From the NCBI RefSeq assembly GCF_034366625.1, contig NZ_JAXMIH010000014.1, positions 124,001-188,000 of the forward strand: a stretch of 64,000 nucleotides of DNA, given 5' to 3'. Numbering within the stretch: position 1 is the first letter of the stretch; every line of letters begins with the position of its first letter. The notes beneath the pieces were generated by a model. The model did no database searches and had not been told where the DNA came from. It saw nothing but the letters and a program-made list of their open reading frames with translations. A program made the position numbers and the translations under genes. Source of the stretch: Prosthecobacter sp. GTDB lineage: Bacteria; Verrucomicrobiota; Verrucomicrobiia; Verrucomicrobiales; Verrucomicrobiaceae. Below, piece after piece: positions 53,396-62,849 of the stretch.

Positions 53396-53785
53396 TCAAA
53401 ACACCGCGTTGATCGGATAGGCGTCCACATCCACCACCACCTGTCCTTCGGGTGAATCGATCAGGTAGAGGAGGCCCACGCTGCCTCTACCATAGTTGTT
53501 GTAGCGCCAGACCGCGTATGCCTGCCCCAACGCGATGCCCTGCGGAGCACGGGGACCAAACCAATGCTGCGGGATGATGCGCCCGTCATGCTGACGCATG
53601 TAGCGCTGGCCGAGGCCGTCATCTTTGATGAACCATTTATCACCTGCGTGCTGACTGTCCGGCGCTCCAACCTCCTGCGTCACCCGTGTGGCGGACCAGC
53701 CGATGAGATCCCGCAGGTTCTTCGGAAATCGAGCCGCGCCTGGGTGCTCAGGCGGCAAAGGTCGCTCTGGGGGTGGAATGGGCAT
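53396..53785 (-). CDS. Protein of unknown function, Pro-rich N-terminus
   Basis: The 129-residue protein starts MPIPPPERPLPPEHPGAA and continues with a compact domain (GDKWFIKDDGLGQRYMRQHDGRIIPQHW, GLLYLIDSPEGQVVVDVDAYP). No signal peptide or membrane segment is seen. I do not recognise the family. It is convergent with the PVC cytochrome gene, leaving 12 bp, and divergent from the zinc-ribbon gene. Confidence 0.6.
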   Translation of the reverse strand: MPIPPPERPLPPEHPGAARFPKNLRDLIGWSATRVTQEVGAPDSQHAGDKWFIKDDGLGQRYMRQHDGRIIPQHWFGPRAPQGIALGQAYAVWRYNNYGRGSVGLLYLIDSPEGQVVVDVDAYPINAVF

Positions 53786-53887
53786 GGGACCAGTATTGCC
53801 ACACCACACGCATTTTCACGCTCAGGATTTTGCGTTGTCAGCGACGGTGCGGCGGCGTAGCCTCGCCACCAACTCAAACGTCGTTCC

Positions 53888-54976
53888 ATGCCAAACGTGC
53901 CATGCATTCATTGCGGCCAGGCCATCGAGGCTGGTGACAGGTTCTGCGAGCATTGCGGAGCGGATCAGACAGCTACAGCGCCTGCCACAGTGATCACACC
54001 GCCTGTCGATCCACCGACGCCACCACCACCCGTCGCTGCACCTGTGCGTTCGTCCGCGTGGATCTTGGGTTCCATCGTACTGGTTCTTCTGGGACTCGCC
54101 GCACTGGGCGGCGGAGCGTGGCTGTTCAAGCAATGGAAGCAAAAGTCCGCGCCGGTGACCCTGCCATCAGTTGCGTCCGTCCCGCCCACGGCCATCCCCG
54201 TGCCTTACGGGCACAGCGGCACCACTACACCTCCAGCGTCAGCTCCCGCTGCCGCCATCGCCGACCTGACGGTATCGCCTTGGTTTCAGGCGCTCGATGG
54301 CACCTTGGGCATCTACATCACGGCCAGGCCCGTCGGCCTGCCCGATGACGCAGGCACGCGTTTCAACGGCTGGGTGAAAGACAGCAATGGACAGGCTGTT
54401 GCCACGCTTGACCGCAATCAGCGTTCGCCCGATGGCGGCCTTGGTTTTCAGACCACGGTCGCGGATGGTGTGCTGCACGGTTTCATCCCCATGCGCTCCA
54501 TCGGCCTGCCGCCGGGCGAATACACGCTGCGCATGGAAGTCCAGGCCGTGAATGGCAGCACAGTGTCTCAGCCGAGCACCACTGACTTTGCGCTCCGCAT
54601 GATGGCCTGCCATCCCGACCGTGTGCAGGTCACAGGCAGCACGGACAAGTCCGGCCGCCGCATGGTGGAGTTTGTGTTCGACATCACTGCCATACCACTC
54701 CGGAGCCAGATGGGTACTTTCCTGCTGCGTTTCAAACGGGCCGACAACAAGCAGTTCATTCCCTGCAACGACCCTCAGTATTCAGGGGACGGCCTGCTGT
54801 CCGTTGGTTATCGCTTTCAAATGCCCGCGCAAGACACGATTCTCGACGGCCTGCGCGTGGTGATCCCCCTCGATCTCTTTCCCGATACCGACTGCCTGAT
54901 GGACATCGAGTTCTACGACTCGGCGAACCAGAAACTCAACTGGCTCAACGAGCTGCGCTTTCACCCGCGCGGATGA
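53888..54976 (+). CDS. Zinc-ribbon membrane protein of unknown function
   Basis: This 362-residue protein has an N-terminal zinc ribbon (CIHCGQAIEAGDRFCEHCG, two CxxC pairs), a Pro-rich linker, one membrane segment (WILGSIVLVLLGLAALGGGAWLF) and a C-terminal beta-rich extracytoplasmic domain (residues ~130-362). The layout resembles the zinc-ribbon proteins common in PVC bacteria. It lies 77 bp before the S41 protease gene on the same strand. Confidence 0.75.
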   Translation: MPNVPCIHCGQAIEAGDRFCEHCGADQTATAPATVITPPVDPPTPPPPVAAPVRSSAWILGSIVLVLLGLAALGGGAWLFKQWKQKSAPVTLPSVASVPPTAIPVPYGHSGTTTPPASAPAAAIADLTVSPWFQALDGTLGIYITARPVGLPDDAGTRFNGWVKDSNGQAVATLDRNQRSPDGGLGFQTTVADGVLHGFIPMRSIGLPPGEYTLRMEVQAVNGSTVSQPSTTDFALRMMACHPDRVQVTGSTDKSGRRMVEFVFDITAIPLRSQMGTFLLRFKRADNKQFIPCNDPQYSGDGLLSVGYRFQMPAQDTILDGLRVVIPLDLFPDTDCLMDIEFYDSANQKLNWLNELRFHPRG

Positions 54977-55053
54977 AACGATCCCCCTGCACCGCCTGAT
55001 CCGGGTGTGAATTTCCCCTGTCGCAGGCGCATGAAATCATGCAGGGTGTACCC

Positions 55054-56463
55054 ATGCGTTGCGCCCCCGCACTTCTTCTGATTTCGATTGTCAGCGTGAG
55101 TCTTCACGCGGCCCCGACAACTCCGGCTCCTGCTCCAGCAGCACCGGCTGCGATCCCCACGCCCAAACCCGCGGCGAAACCAGCCGAAGCCAAGCCCGCC
55201 ACGAAACCAGTTCCAGCGCCCACAACTCCACCCGTGAAGCCGCCGCCGGAGGATGCGTATGTGCAAATGGAGATGCTGACTCGGGCGATGGAGATGGTGC
55301 GGCAGAACTATGTGGATGAATCCAAGATCACCTATGAGGAGCTGGTGGAAGGGGCGCTGGAAGGAATGTTGCGCCGTTTGGACCCGCACTGCGAGTACAT
55401 GGGCAAGTCGCTGTTTGAAGACATGCAGCGCGAGCAGAGCGACACGTCGGAGGGCATAGGCATCACCATCGCACTGCGGCAAAACCAACTCACGATCATC
55501 ACCGTGCGCGAAGACGGGCCGGCAAATGCGGCGGGAGTGCTGGCGGGCGATCAGCTTGTGCGCATCAACGACGTGCTGACGGACTCCGTGGGCGTGGCGG
55601 AAGCGATGCAACTGCTCAAGGGCAAGGCAGGTGAGGAAGTGCGGCTCACCGTGCGGCGGCCGGGCACCAAGCAGTTTTTGGAGTTCAAAGTGAAGCACGA
55701 GACGCTGGCGGAGACCTCCATCCATGACCCGATGCTGCTGGCGGAGAAAATGGCGGGCGAGTACAAGATCGGTTACGCACGCATCTCGCAGTTCAATGCT
55801 CCGACAGTACGCGAGCTGAGCAAAGCCCTCGATGAACTGGAAAAAGAAGGCATGCAGGCCTTCGTGCTCGATCTGCGCAACAATCCCGGCGGTCTGGTGG
55901 ACAGTTCGGTGGCGATCTGCGGCGAGTTTTTGCCGGAAGGCACGGTGGTGGTGACCACGGAGGGCCGTGTGGCCTCCCAGAATCCGCCGCCATTCCGCAC
56001 CCCATCACGCGGGGGCAAAGAACCGCGCAAGTATCCCATCGCGGTGCTGATCAATCACGGCAGCGCCAGTGCTTCGGAGCTGACGGCGGGTGCGTTGCAG
56101 GACTTGAAGCGCGCGATCATCGTCGGCACGACGAGTTTTGGCAAAGGCAGCGTGCAGACGATTCTGCCGATGAAGAACGGCGCGGCGATGCGGCTGACGA
56201 CGGCGAAGTATTACACGCCCAGCCATCGCACGATCCACGAGAACGGTGTGGAGCCGAACATTGTCGCCGCGTTGACCACCGACGAAGAAAGCCGAATCGC
56301 CAAGTGGAGAGCCTCACACGGCACGGGTGAGGCGGCGGCACTGGAGCTGGCGAATCTCGGCGACAAGCAGCTCGAACGCGCGGTGGATGCCCTCAAAGGT
56401 GTGCTGGTGTTTGATGCGTTCGTGGCAAGGCCACTGGCGCCGGTTGCGAAGCCGTTGAAATAG
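55054..56463 (+). CDS. C-terminal processing protease (S41 family)
   Basis: The 469-residue protein has a signal peptide (LLLISIVSVSLHA), an Ala/Pro/Lys linker, a PDZ domain (~125-215; AGVLAGDQLVRINDVLT) and the S41 catalytic part with Ser in NHGSASASELTAGAL and Lys in GTTSFGKGSVQTIL. It should trim C-termini of envelope proteins in the periplasm. An upstream ATG at 55039 is possible. It is convergent with the spermidine-synthase-like gene. Confidence 0.94.
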   Translation: MRCAPALLLISIVSVSLHAAPTTPAPAPAAPAAIPTPKPAAKPAEAKPATKPVPAPTTPPVKPPPEDAYVQMEMLTRAMEMVRQNYVDESKITYEELVEGALEGMLRRLDPHCEYMGKSLFEDMQREQSDTSEGIGITIALRQNQLTIITVREDGPANAAGVLAGDQLVRINDVLTDSVGVAEAMQLLKGKAGEEVRLTVRRPGTKQFLEFKVKHETLAETSIHDPMLLAEKMAGEYKIGYARISQFNAPTVRELSKALDELEKEGMQAFVLDLRNNPGGLVDSSVAICGEFLPEGTVVVTTEGRVASQNPPPFRTPSRGGKEPRKYPIAVLINHGSASASELTAGALQDLKRAIIVGTTSFGKGSVQTILPMKNGAAMRLTTAKYYTPSHRTIHENGVEPNIVAALTTDEESRIAKWRASHGTGEAAALELANLGDKQLERAVDALKGVLVFDAFVARPLAPVAKPLK

Positions 56464-56472
56464 GAGGGGGAT

Positions 56473-56503
56473 CATCCTGATCCCTCAAGCCGGGGTCAGG
56501 ATG
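56473..56503. terminator. Hairpin between convergent genes, probable bidirectional terminator
   Basis: CATCCTGATCCC (56473-56484) pairs with GGGGTCAGGATG (56492-56503), 11 of 12 positions, with a 7-base loop. It lies 10 bp after the protease stop and 12 bp before the opposing stop. No U-run is present, so it may depend on other factors. Confidence 0.5.
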
Positions 56504-56515
56504 GCCCCGCTCCTG

Positions 56516-58072
56516 TTACTCCAGCAAACCGCGTGCGATGATGGCATCGACGGGATTGTGGTCGTCGGTGAAGACGTAGGCGGAACGTGGCACGGTCCCG
56601 GCGGGGACATGGGTGCGAATGAGGCGCTCCTGCCAGGAACCCGGCGTGACATAGCGATCAGCGATGAGCGGCTTCAAATCCTCACGCGAGCACATGAGAA
56701 TGACGTTTTGTGTTTCGTCACGACGGTAGCCGATGGAAAAGATCTCCACATGGGGAAACACCTGGCGCACGGTGGCAAGCATCCCGGAAGTCAGCTCCGA
56801 CTTCGGCCCGGTGACTGAGGCGATGAGGTTCATGATGAAAACACCCTTCGGTTCGAGGTGATCGGCGATCTGCTGGTAAAACTCGCGTGTGGCAAGGTGA
56901 GGCGGGATCTGGCGGATGCCGTTGTAGGCGTCACCAAAGATGAGATCCCATTTTTTGCCGTTGTTTTGCAGCAGGTAGCGACGCGCATCACCGGCGTGGG
57001 CCTTCACGCGCGGATGTTCATCGAGCTTGAAGAATCTGCGGCCGACTTCGATGACATGGGGGTCGATTTCGACGACATCGACGACGGCTTCAGGAAAATC
57101 ACGCGAGACGTTCTCCGGCATGCCAAAGGCTCCTGCACCAATGAAGAGCGCACTGCCCACCTTCGCCGGCTCACGCAGCAGGGCGAGCTTCCAGTATTCC
57201 TGATAGGGGAGGATGAGATCGCCGGTATTGGCGTCCATGCCGCCTTCCATGGTGGAATCGAGTTGGAGCACGCGGCGCGTGACTTTGCCTTCGGTCTGTT
57301 CGCTGACCTCGATGTGATGGTAAAACGACTCGTGCTCGTAAATAACACCAGGCTTCGGCTTCGGCACGGTCATCCAGCTCATCGCAAAGGCGAAGATGCC
57401 GCTCAGAATCACCGGGGCCTGCTGTTTGAGCGTGTTTTTGGCGAGGAAGAACGCCGCAACGGCCAGCACCAGCAGAAGTGACGCCGTTCCGAAGAAAATG
57501 CTGCGCACCCCAAAGGTGGAGAGCAGAAAGAAGCCGGAGAGGAAGGTGCCGACGAAACTGCCGAGCGAGCCAAGCATGCTGATGGTGCCTGCGGCAGCTC
57601 CAACGTGCGTGTCTTTGAGCGTGAGGCTGTAAAACCTGACCGCCGCCGGTGAAACCGCGCCGAGCAACACGCCAGGAATCGCGAAGAGCAGCAGCGAGAT
57701 CGTGACCGGCCCGGCGATGAGGCCGCTGGCGCTCAGGCTGACCGCAAAGACAGTGTGCAAGGCTGGAATGAAGAACGTGAGCACGGCGGAGCCTGCCAGC
57801 AGCCAGCCGAGCAGATCGAGCGCCATCTTGCGGTCGGCAAGATGCCCACCGAGATAACCACCGGCGCTGAAGGCAATGAGGATGACGCCAATCAAGGCGG
57901 TCCAGGTATAGACGCTATTGCCGAAAAAAGGCGCCAGCAGACGATACGCGCAGATTTCGATGACCATCATGGCCGCTCCAGCGAGAAAGCATGAGAGGCC
58001 AAGAAAGATGCGGGTGCCGCGTGCGGAAGCGGCGGAGTCCGCAGCGGGAGATTTGGATGAGGTGCGTGACAT
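56516..58072 (-). CDS. Membrane-fused spermidine-synthase-like protein
   Basis: The 518-residue protein has an N-terminal membrane part of about eight segments (IFLGLSCFLAGAAMMVIEICAYRL through ~residue 240) and a C-terminal SpeE-like methyltransferase fold with FIGAGAFGMPENVSRDFPEAVVDVVEIDP, GDARRYL and DLIFGDAYNG. Such MFS/SpeE fusions are common, but polyamine synthesis is not proved. The start at 58072 (MSRTSSKSP) is preferred. It is preceded by a DUF4440-like lipoprotein gene. Confidence 0.85.
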   Translation of the reverse strand: MSRTSSKSPAADSAASARGTRIFLGLSCFLAGAAMMVIEICAYRLLAPFFGNSVYTWTALIGVILIAFSAGGYLGGHLADRKMALDLLGWLLAGSAVLTFFIPALHTVFAVSLSASGLIAGPVTISLLLFAIPGVLLGAVSPAAVRFYSLTLKDTHVGAAAGTISMLGSLGSFVGTFLSGFFLLSTFGVRSIFFGTASLLLVLAVAAFFLAKNTLKQQAPVILSGIFAFAMSWMTVPKPKPGVIYEHESFYHHIEVSEQTEGKVTRRVLQLDSTMEGGMDANTGDLILPYQEYWKLALLREPAKVGSALFIGAGAFGMPENVSRDFPEAVVDVVEIDPHVIEVGRRFFKLDEHPRVKAHAGDARRYLLQNNGKKWDLIFGDAYNGIRQIPPHLATREFYQQIADHLEPKGVFIMNLIASVTGPKSELTSGMLATVRQVFPHVEIFSIGYRRDETQNVILMCSREDLKPLIADRYVTPGSWQERLIRTHVPAGTVPRSAYVFTDDHNPVDAIIARGLLE

Positions 58073-58092
58073 GCGTGATTCTCGGTTGCCGG

Positions 58093-58536
58093 TCAGTCGT
58101 TGTAGAAGACGAGACTCATGATCTTCCAACCTGTGGAAGTCTTGATGAGCGTGAAACAATCGGTGCCCGTGGTGATTTCGGCGCCTTTGGTGAGTTTCCA
58201 GCGCACGCTAGCCTGGGCGGTGCGGTCGTCGCGGAGGATTTTCATGTCCGTGGGCACTTCGGTCATCGGCACGGACGTGGTGGCGTGACTGAGCTTCTGG
58301 CCGTGGAGGAAATCGGTGAGGCCCTGAGTCTGCGGCGCACCTTGATGCACGAAGGTGATGCGGGCCTGCTCATGGAAACAGGTGCCATAGCCGTCCATGT
58401 CCTTGGCCGACCAGGCGGAGAAGTAGCGGGTGAGGAAGGCGCGGACATCGGCGTCATCGGCTGATTTGACCTCAGAATGACATGCCATCAAAAGGCAGGA
58501 CACGATGACGAGTAAAAAATCACGACGCGTGTTCAT
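58093..58536 (-). CDS. NTF2-like (DUF4440/SnoaL) lipoprotein
   Basis: The 147-residue protein has a lipoprotein signal (LLVIVSCLLMAC lipobox) and an NTF2-like cone (VRAFLTRYFSAWSAKDMDGYGTCF, ASVRWKLTKGAEITTGTDCFTLIKTSTGWKIM). No catalytic residues can be named. It lies 20 bp upstream of the SpeE-like gene and 18 bp downstream of parB, so all three may be cotranscribed. Confidence 0.8.
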   Translation of the reverse strand: MNTRRDFLLVIVSCLLMACHSEVKSADDADVRAFLTRYFSAWSAKDMDGYGTCFHEQARITFVHQGAPQTQGLTDFLHGQKLSHATTSVPMTEVPTDMKILRDDRTAQASVRWKLTKGAEITTGTDCFTLIKTSTGWKIMSLVFYND

Positions 58537-58554
58537 GATCGTCATCCAAGCGGG

Positions 58555-59466
58555 TTATTCTTCGGCGAATGCTTCTTCCTCGATTCCAAGCACCGTCAGA
58601 ATGCGGTTCAAATCTTCGACACCGTAGTAGTCGATTTCAATGCGGCCTTTTTTCTCGGCGTGGTGGATGCCGACGTTCGTGGTGAGATGCTGGATGAGCT
58701 TCTGCTCCACGGCTTCGATAGCGCGGGCGAAATCGGTTTCCGTCGGCTTGGGTTTCGGCGGCGGCGGCGGATGCAGGATGACATCAATCACCTTCTCCGT
58801 GGCACGGACGGTGAGTCCCTTGGCGACCACCTGCTGCGCCACACGCTCCTGCTCGTCGTGCTTTTTGAGCATGAGCAGCACCTTGGCGTGACCGGTGGAA
58901 ATTTTGCTCGATACGAGCATGTCGCGGATGCTGACGGGCAGTTCCAGCAGGCGCATGGTATTGGCCACGGTGGCGCGGTTCTTGCCGACACGCTGCGCAA
59001 TGTCCTCCTGGCGCATGTGGAAATCCTTCGCGAGGCGTGAGTAGGCCTGCGCTTCCTCGATGGCGTTCAACCCCTCGCGCTGGAGGTTTTCGATGAGCGC
59101 CATCTCCAGCACGTCCTTGTCGCTGGCTTCGCGGACGATGACGGGCAACTCCTTGAGGCCGAGTTCACGTGACGCACGGTAGCGGCGCTCGCCGGCGATG
59201 AGCTCCAGCTTGCCGTTCACGCGGCGGACGATCAACGGCTGGATGATGCCATGCTCGCGGATGGACTCCATTAGCTCAGTGAGCTGCTCGGTCTGGAATT
59301 CTTTGCGCGGTTGAAGCGGGCTGGGAACAATTTGATCCGGCGAAACCCGCTGCACCACATCTCCAGGTGCCGGCTGGGCGAGGGCAGGCAGGCGCGAAAC
59401 TCCCGTCACCGAAGTGGATGACGAAATGAGCGCGCCGAGACCTTTGCCAAGAGCCGTTTTTGCCAT
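58555..59466 (-). CDS. parB: Chromosome-partitioning protein ParB
   Basis: The 303-residue protein has MAKTALGKGLGALI, the ParB N-domain CTPase box (LELIAGERRYRASRELG), the helix-turn-helix (QEDIAQRVGKNRATVANTMRLLELP) and a C-terminal dimer region. Between lies a Pro-rich stretch (HPPPPPKPKPTE). It binds parS and segregates origins with ParA, which is not in the window. It is divergent from yicC by 113 bp. Confidence 0.96.
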   Translation of the reverse strand: MAKTALGKGLGALISSSTSVTGVSRLPALAQPAPGDVVQRVSPDQIVPSPLQPRKEFQTEQLTELMESIREHGIIQPLIVRRVNGKLELIAGERRYRASRELGLKELPVIVREASDKDVLEMALIENLQREGLNAIEEAQAYSRLAKDFHMRQEDIAQRVGKNRATVANTMRLLELPVSIRDMLVSSKISTGHAKVLLMLKKHDEQERVAQQVVAKGLTVRATEKVIDVILHPPPPPKPKPTETDFARAIEAVEQKLIQHLTTNVGIHHAEKKGRIEIDYYGVEDLNRILTVLGIEEEAFAEE

Positions 59467-59579
59467 AGGGAGGGCGAGACTAGGGAGCAGGCGCGGCGTT
59501 GCAAACCAGAATCTCGGCGAATGTGCGACACCTCCATCCAAGACTTTACCGGAAGCAAATTTCGCTCCATCTGATGTCT

Positions 59580-60455
59580 ATGAAAAGCATGACAGGATTT
59601 GGCCGGGGCGAAGCGCAGCGCGAAGGCGTGACGTGGAGCGTGGAATGCAGTTCCGTGAACCGCAAACAGCTCGAAGTGGCGGTGAATCTGCCGCGTGAGC
59701 TCGCGGAGCTCGAAAACGCGGTGCGCACCGATGTTTCCGCCACCGTTTCACGTGGACGAGTGAACATCGCCGTCCGCAAAGAAGCCGCCGCCATGGCAGC
59801 GGACACCATACGTGTCGATCATGTGCTGGCGGCGAATTATTTTCATGCGATGCACGCCCTGGCCTTGAAGTTGGATATTCCCTCAGAGGTGGCGCTGGTG
59901 GACATCACGCGGCTGCCGGGTGTGATGAATATGGCTCAAACCGAAATCGCGGCCGAGGAGGCCTGGCCGGTGATTAAGGAGGCGCTGGCTGCCGCTTTGA
60001 AGCAATTGAACATCATGCGCGCCGCGGAGGGTGCCAGCCTGCGTGCGGACATCGAATCCCGACTTGCCGCGATCGAATCGCTTCTGGTGTCGATTCGCGA
60101 AAAAGCCGCCACCGTCCCCGAGCATCAGCGCAAAGCATTGCGTCAGCGCCTGGAAGAGGCCGGACTGCCGCTGCCGCTTGATGATGAACGTCTGGTCAAA
60201 GAAATCGCCCTCTTTGCGGATCGCACCGACATCTCAGAGGAACTCACGCGCGCCGCGAGCCACATCAAACAATTCCGCACCTATCTCGATGGCGACACTC
60301 CTGCCGGGCGCAGCCTCGATTTCCTGCTGCAGGAATTCTTCCGCGAGTTCAACACCATGGGATCGAAGTGCAACAATGCCGAGATCGCCCATCACGTCGT
60401 CACCGCGAAGACCGAGCTCGAAAAGATCCGTGAGCAGGTGCAGAACGCGGAGTGA
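59580..60455 (+). CDS. yicC: YicC-family RNase-associated protein
   Basis: This 291-residue protein has the YicC N-terminal MKSMTGFGRGEAQREGVTWSVECSSVNRK and the C-terminal DUF1732 end (RSLDFLLQEFFREFNTMGSKCNNAEIAHHVVTAKTELEKIREQ). The family is reported to act in RNA degradation. An alternative ATG lies at 59574. It is convergent with an oxidoreductase gene, whose stop is adjacent. Confidence 0.94.
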   Translation: MKSMTGFGRGEAQREGVTWSVECSSVNRKQLEVAVNLPRELAELENAVRTDVSATVSRGRVNIAVRKEAAAMAADTIRVDHVLAANYFHAMHALALKLDIPSEVALVDITRLPGVMNMAQTEIAAEEAWPVIKEALAAALKQLNIMRAAEGASLRADIESRLAAIESLLVSIREKAATVPEHQRKALRQRLEEAGLPLPLDDERLVKEIALFADRTDISEELTRAASHIKQFRTYLDGDTPAGRSLDFLLQEFFREFNTMGSKCNNAEIAHHVVTAKTELEKIREQVQNAE

Positions 60456-61541
60456 TCACGAGCCGCCGGGCTGCGGCAGCCCCTTGGGCACCGATTTCGG
60501 CTGTGGCGGCCTGGCTTTGCCATCTTCGGGCAGCCAGGCTTCAGGAGCACCGGCCTTGACCATGACTTCGCGCAGCGTGATGCGCGCGCCGTCGCGGCGT
60601 TTGCTTTCTTCGGCGGCTTCCATGAAGGCGTAGATCTCCAGCGTCTGCTTGGGAGAGACGGGCGGCTGCTTGGTCTGGAAGAATTTGATGATCTCGCGCA
60701 GCATCGGGGTGTAATCCCCTTCGGATTTCTGCTCGGTGATCTGGGCGTCGCCGAAGCGGATGAGCTTGTAGCCTTTCGCCCCTTCGTGGATGGCGTGCAG
60801 CGTGCCGGTGCGATCACCTGACCACAGGCCGGTGACGATGGACTCGAAAGGTGTGGTCGTGCGGGTCACGGAAAGGCAGCCACCGCCCATGACGGTAAAC
60901 AGCGCCTCGGTGGGGTGGATGCCATAAAAGAAAAGATCGGGATGATGCGGCAGCACGTGCGCCGGGCCGTAGGAGATGGCACCACGCGCGGGCGTTTGTT
61001 CAGCGTTGGCGACTTCGAGCACGCCGGGATACCAGCGCACGGCGGAGGCACTGAATACAGGCACCTGGGCGGCGGCGGCGAGCTTGTAAATCTCCACGGC
61101 ATCCTTCAGCGTGGCGGCGACGGGCTTGTCCATGAACACCGGTTTGCCTGCGGCGATGACTTGTTTAATCAACTCCAGCCGCGGACGACCATCGAGGCTG
61201 AGCAACAGGATGGCGTCCACGTCCTTGCAGGCCTCCGGCACGCTGCCGACGATTCGCACACCAAACTTGTCACGCACCGTGGCGGTGAAGCCGTCGATGC
61301 GCGATTTGCTTTCCTCAATGTCAGGACTGCCGCCTGGGAAGGCGACGACAACGCGTGCGCCGGGGATGTGATTGGGATTGGCCGGATCGTTCAGGCGCAG
61401 CGTGAACTGCTCTGAATGCGAGGTGTCGAGGCCGATGATGCCGATGCGAAGATCTTCTGCCATGAGGTGTGTGCTCCACAGCGCCGACAGCCATCCCATG
61501 ACGAGGATGATCCGGGTCGTGAGGCTTCGTGGCGGTCGCAT
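60456..61541 (-). CDS. Exported Gfo/Idh/MocA-type oxidoreductase
   Basis: The 361-residue protein has an N-terminal membrane/signal segment (IILVMGWLSALWSTHLMA) and a Rossmann start LRIGIIGLDTSHSEQF. PVFMDKPVA is the DKP variant of the EKP motif. The C-terminus is Pro/Lys-rich. The GLDTSHS variant of the nucleotide loop is common in PVC paralogues, whose substrate is unknown. It is divergent from another Gfo/Idh/MocA gene. Confidence 0.82.
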   Translation of the reverse strand: MRPPRSLTTRIILVMGWLSALWSTHLMAEDLRIGIIGLDTSHSEQFTLRLNDPANPNHIPGARVVVAFPGGSPDIEESKSRIDGFTATVRDKFGVRIVGSVPEACKDVDAILLLSLDGRPRLELIKQVIAAGKPVFMDKPVAATLKDAVEIYKLAAAAQVPVFSASAVRWYPGVLEVANAEQTPARGAISYGPAHVLPHHPDLFFYGIHPTEALFTVMGGGCLSVTRTTTPFESIVTGLWSGDRTGTLHAIHEGAKGYKLIRFGDAQITEQKSEGDYTPMLREIIKFFQTKQPPVSPKQTLEIYAFMEAAEESKRRDGARITLREVMVKAGAPEAWLPEDGKARPPQPKSVPKGLPQPGGS

Positions 61542-61620
61542 GCTGGAAAATGCAGGCGTGCCACCCAATGCGCAACTGCGGAGTGCTTGACCGTCCCGAC
61601 CGGCCTGCTACCCTCGCGCC

Positions 61621-62778
61621 ATGGAAACCGTCAGAATTGGCATTGTTGGGCTGGGAAACATGGGCAAGGCGCACCTTGCGAACATTCGTGCAGGCAAGGT
61701 GCCCGGGCTGCGCGTCACCGCGCTCTGCGAAAGCGTCGGTACGCTGCCGAACCTGATCGAAGGCGAAAAAGCCTTCACTGACGTGAACTTGATGATCCGC
61801 AGCGGTCACTTGGACGCGATTCTCATCTGCACGCCGCATTTCAGCCACACCACCATCGGTATCGAGGCGCTCAAGGCGGGGCTGCATGTGCTGGTGGAGA
61901 AGCCGATTTCCGTGCATAAAGCCGACTGCGAGCGTCTGATCGCCGCGCACACGGACAAGAACAAGATTTTTGCCGCCATGTTCAACATGCGCACCAACGC
62001 CTGCTTCAAGAAGGTCAAAGAACTGATCGACTCCGGCGAGATCGGCGCGGTGCGCCGCGTGCATTGGGAGGTCACCAACTGGTTCCGCACCAACTACTAC
62101 TACGCCACCGGCGGCTGGCGCGGCACTTGGAAGGGCGAAGGCGGCGGTGTGCTGATGAATCAATGCCCGCACAACCTCGACCTGTTCCAATGGCTGTTCG
62201 GCATGCCGCAAAAGGTGCGCGGCTTCTGCCAGTTCGGCCGCTTCCATGAGATCGAGGTCGAGGACGATGTCACTGCGATCATGCAATACGACAACGGCAC
62301 CACGGCCACGTTTGTCACCAGCACCGGCGAAGCGCCGGGCATCAACAAGCTCGAAATTTCCGCCGAGCAGGGCCGCCTGACCGTGACCGACGGCACGCGC
62401 ATTCACTTCCAGCGCAACCGCCAGCCGATGAGCAAGTTCTGCATGGAAGCCGAGGCCGCCTTCGCCATGCCGGAAAGCTGGCACATGGACATCCCCGTCG
62501 AGCAGACTGGCGGACAGCACGTCGAGATTTTGCAAAACTTCACCAACGCCATTTTGAAGGGTGAGCTGCTCCTCTCACCCGCCGCAGAAGGCATCCGCAG
62601 TGTCGAACTGGCCAATGCCATCCTGCTTTCCACCTGGCAGGACAAAACGATCGAGCTGCCGATGTCCTCCGCCGACTACGAGCGCATCCTGATCGAGAAA
62701 GGCGAGGCCTCGACCTTCCAGAAGACCAAGGTCGTCGCGAAAGCGACCGCCGATGACTTCGCGAAGAGTTTCCGCTGA
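61621..62778 (+). CDS. Cytoplasmic Gfo/Idh/MocA oxidoreductase
   Basis: This 385-residue NAD(P) oxidoreductase has VRIGIVGLGNMGKAHLAN, HVLVEKPISVHKADC and the C-terminal part with ATGGWRGTWKGEGGGVLMNQCPHNLDL (the conserved His/Asp near the substrate). No signal peptide is present, so unlike its neighbours it acts in the cytoplasm. It ends at a strong terminator. Confidence 0.93.
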   Translation: METVRIGIVGLGNMGKAHLANIRAGKVPGLRVTALCESVGTLPNLIEGEKAFTDVNLMIRSGHLDAILICTPHFSHTTIGIEALKAGLHVLVEKPISVHKADCERLIAAHTDKNKIFAAMFNMRTNACFKKVKELIDSGEIGAVRRVHWEVTNWFRTNYYYATGGWRGTWKGEGGGVLMNQCPHNLDLFQWLFGMPQKVRGFCQFGRFHEIEVEDDVTAIMQYDNGTTATFVTSTGEAPGINKLEISAEQGRLTVTDGTRIHFQRNRQPMSKFCMEAEAAFAMPESWHMDIPVEQTGGQHVEILQNFTNAILKGELLLSPAAEGIRSVELANAILLSTWQDKTIELPMSSADYERILIEKGEASTFQKTKVVAKATADDFAKSFR

Positions 62779-62791
62779 TCTTCAAAACCAT

Positions 62792-62826
62792 GCCGCCACC
62801 CATCACTGGGTGGCGGCTTCTTGTTT
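62792..62826 (+). terminator. Rho-independent terminator after the Gfo/Idh/MocA gene
   Basis: A perfect 11-bp stem GCCGCCACCCA/TGGGTGGCGGC (62792-62802 and 62807-62817) with TCAC loop is followed by TTCTTGTTT. It starts 14 bp after the stop codon. Confidence 0.9.
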
Positions 62827-62849
62827 GAATGCTGTGCTGAAGACCCGAG

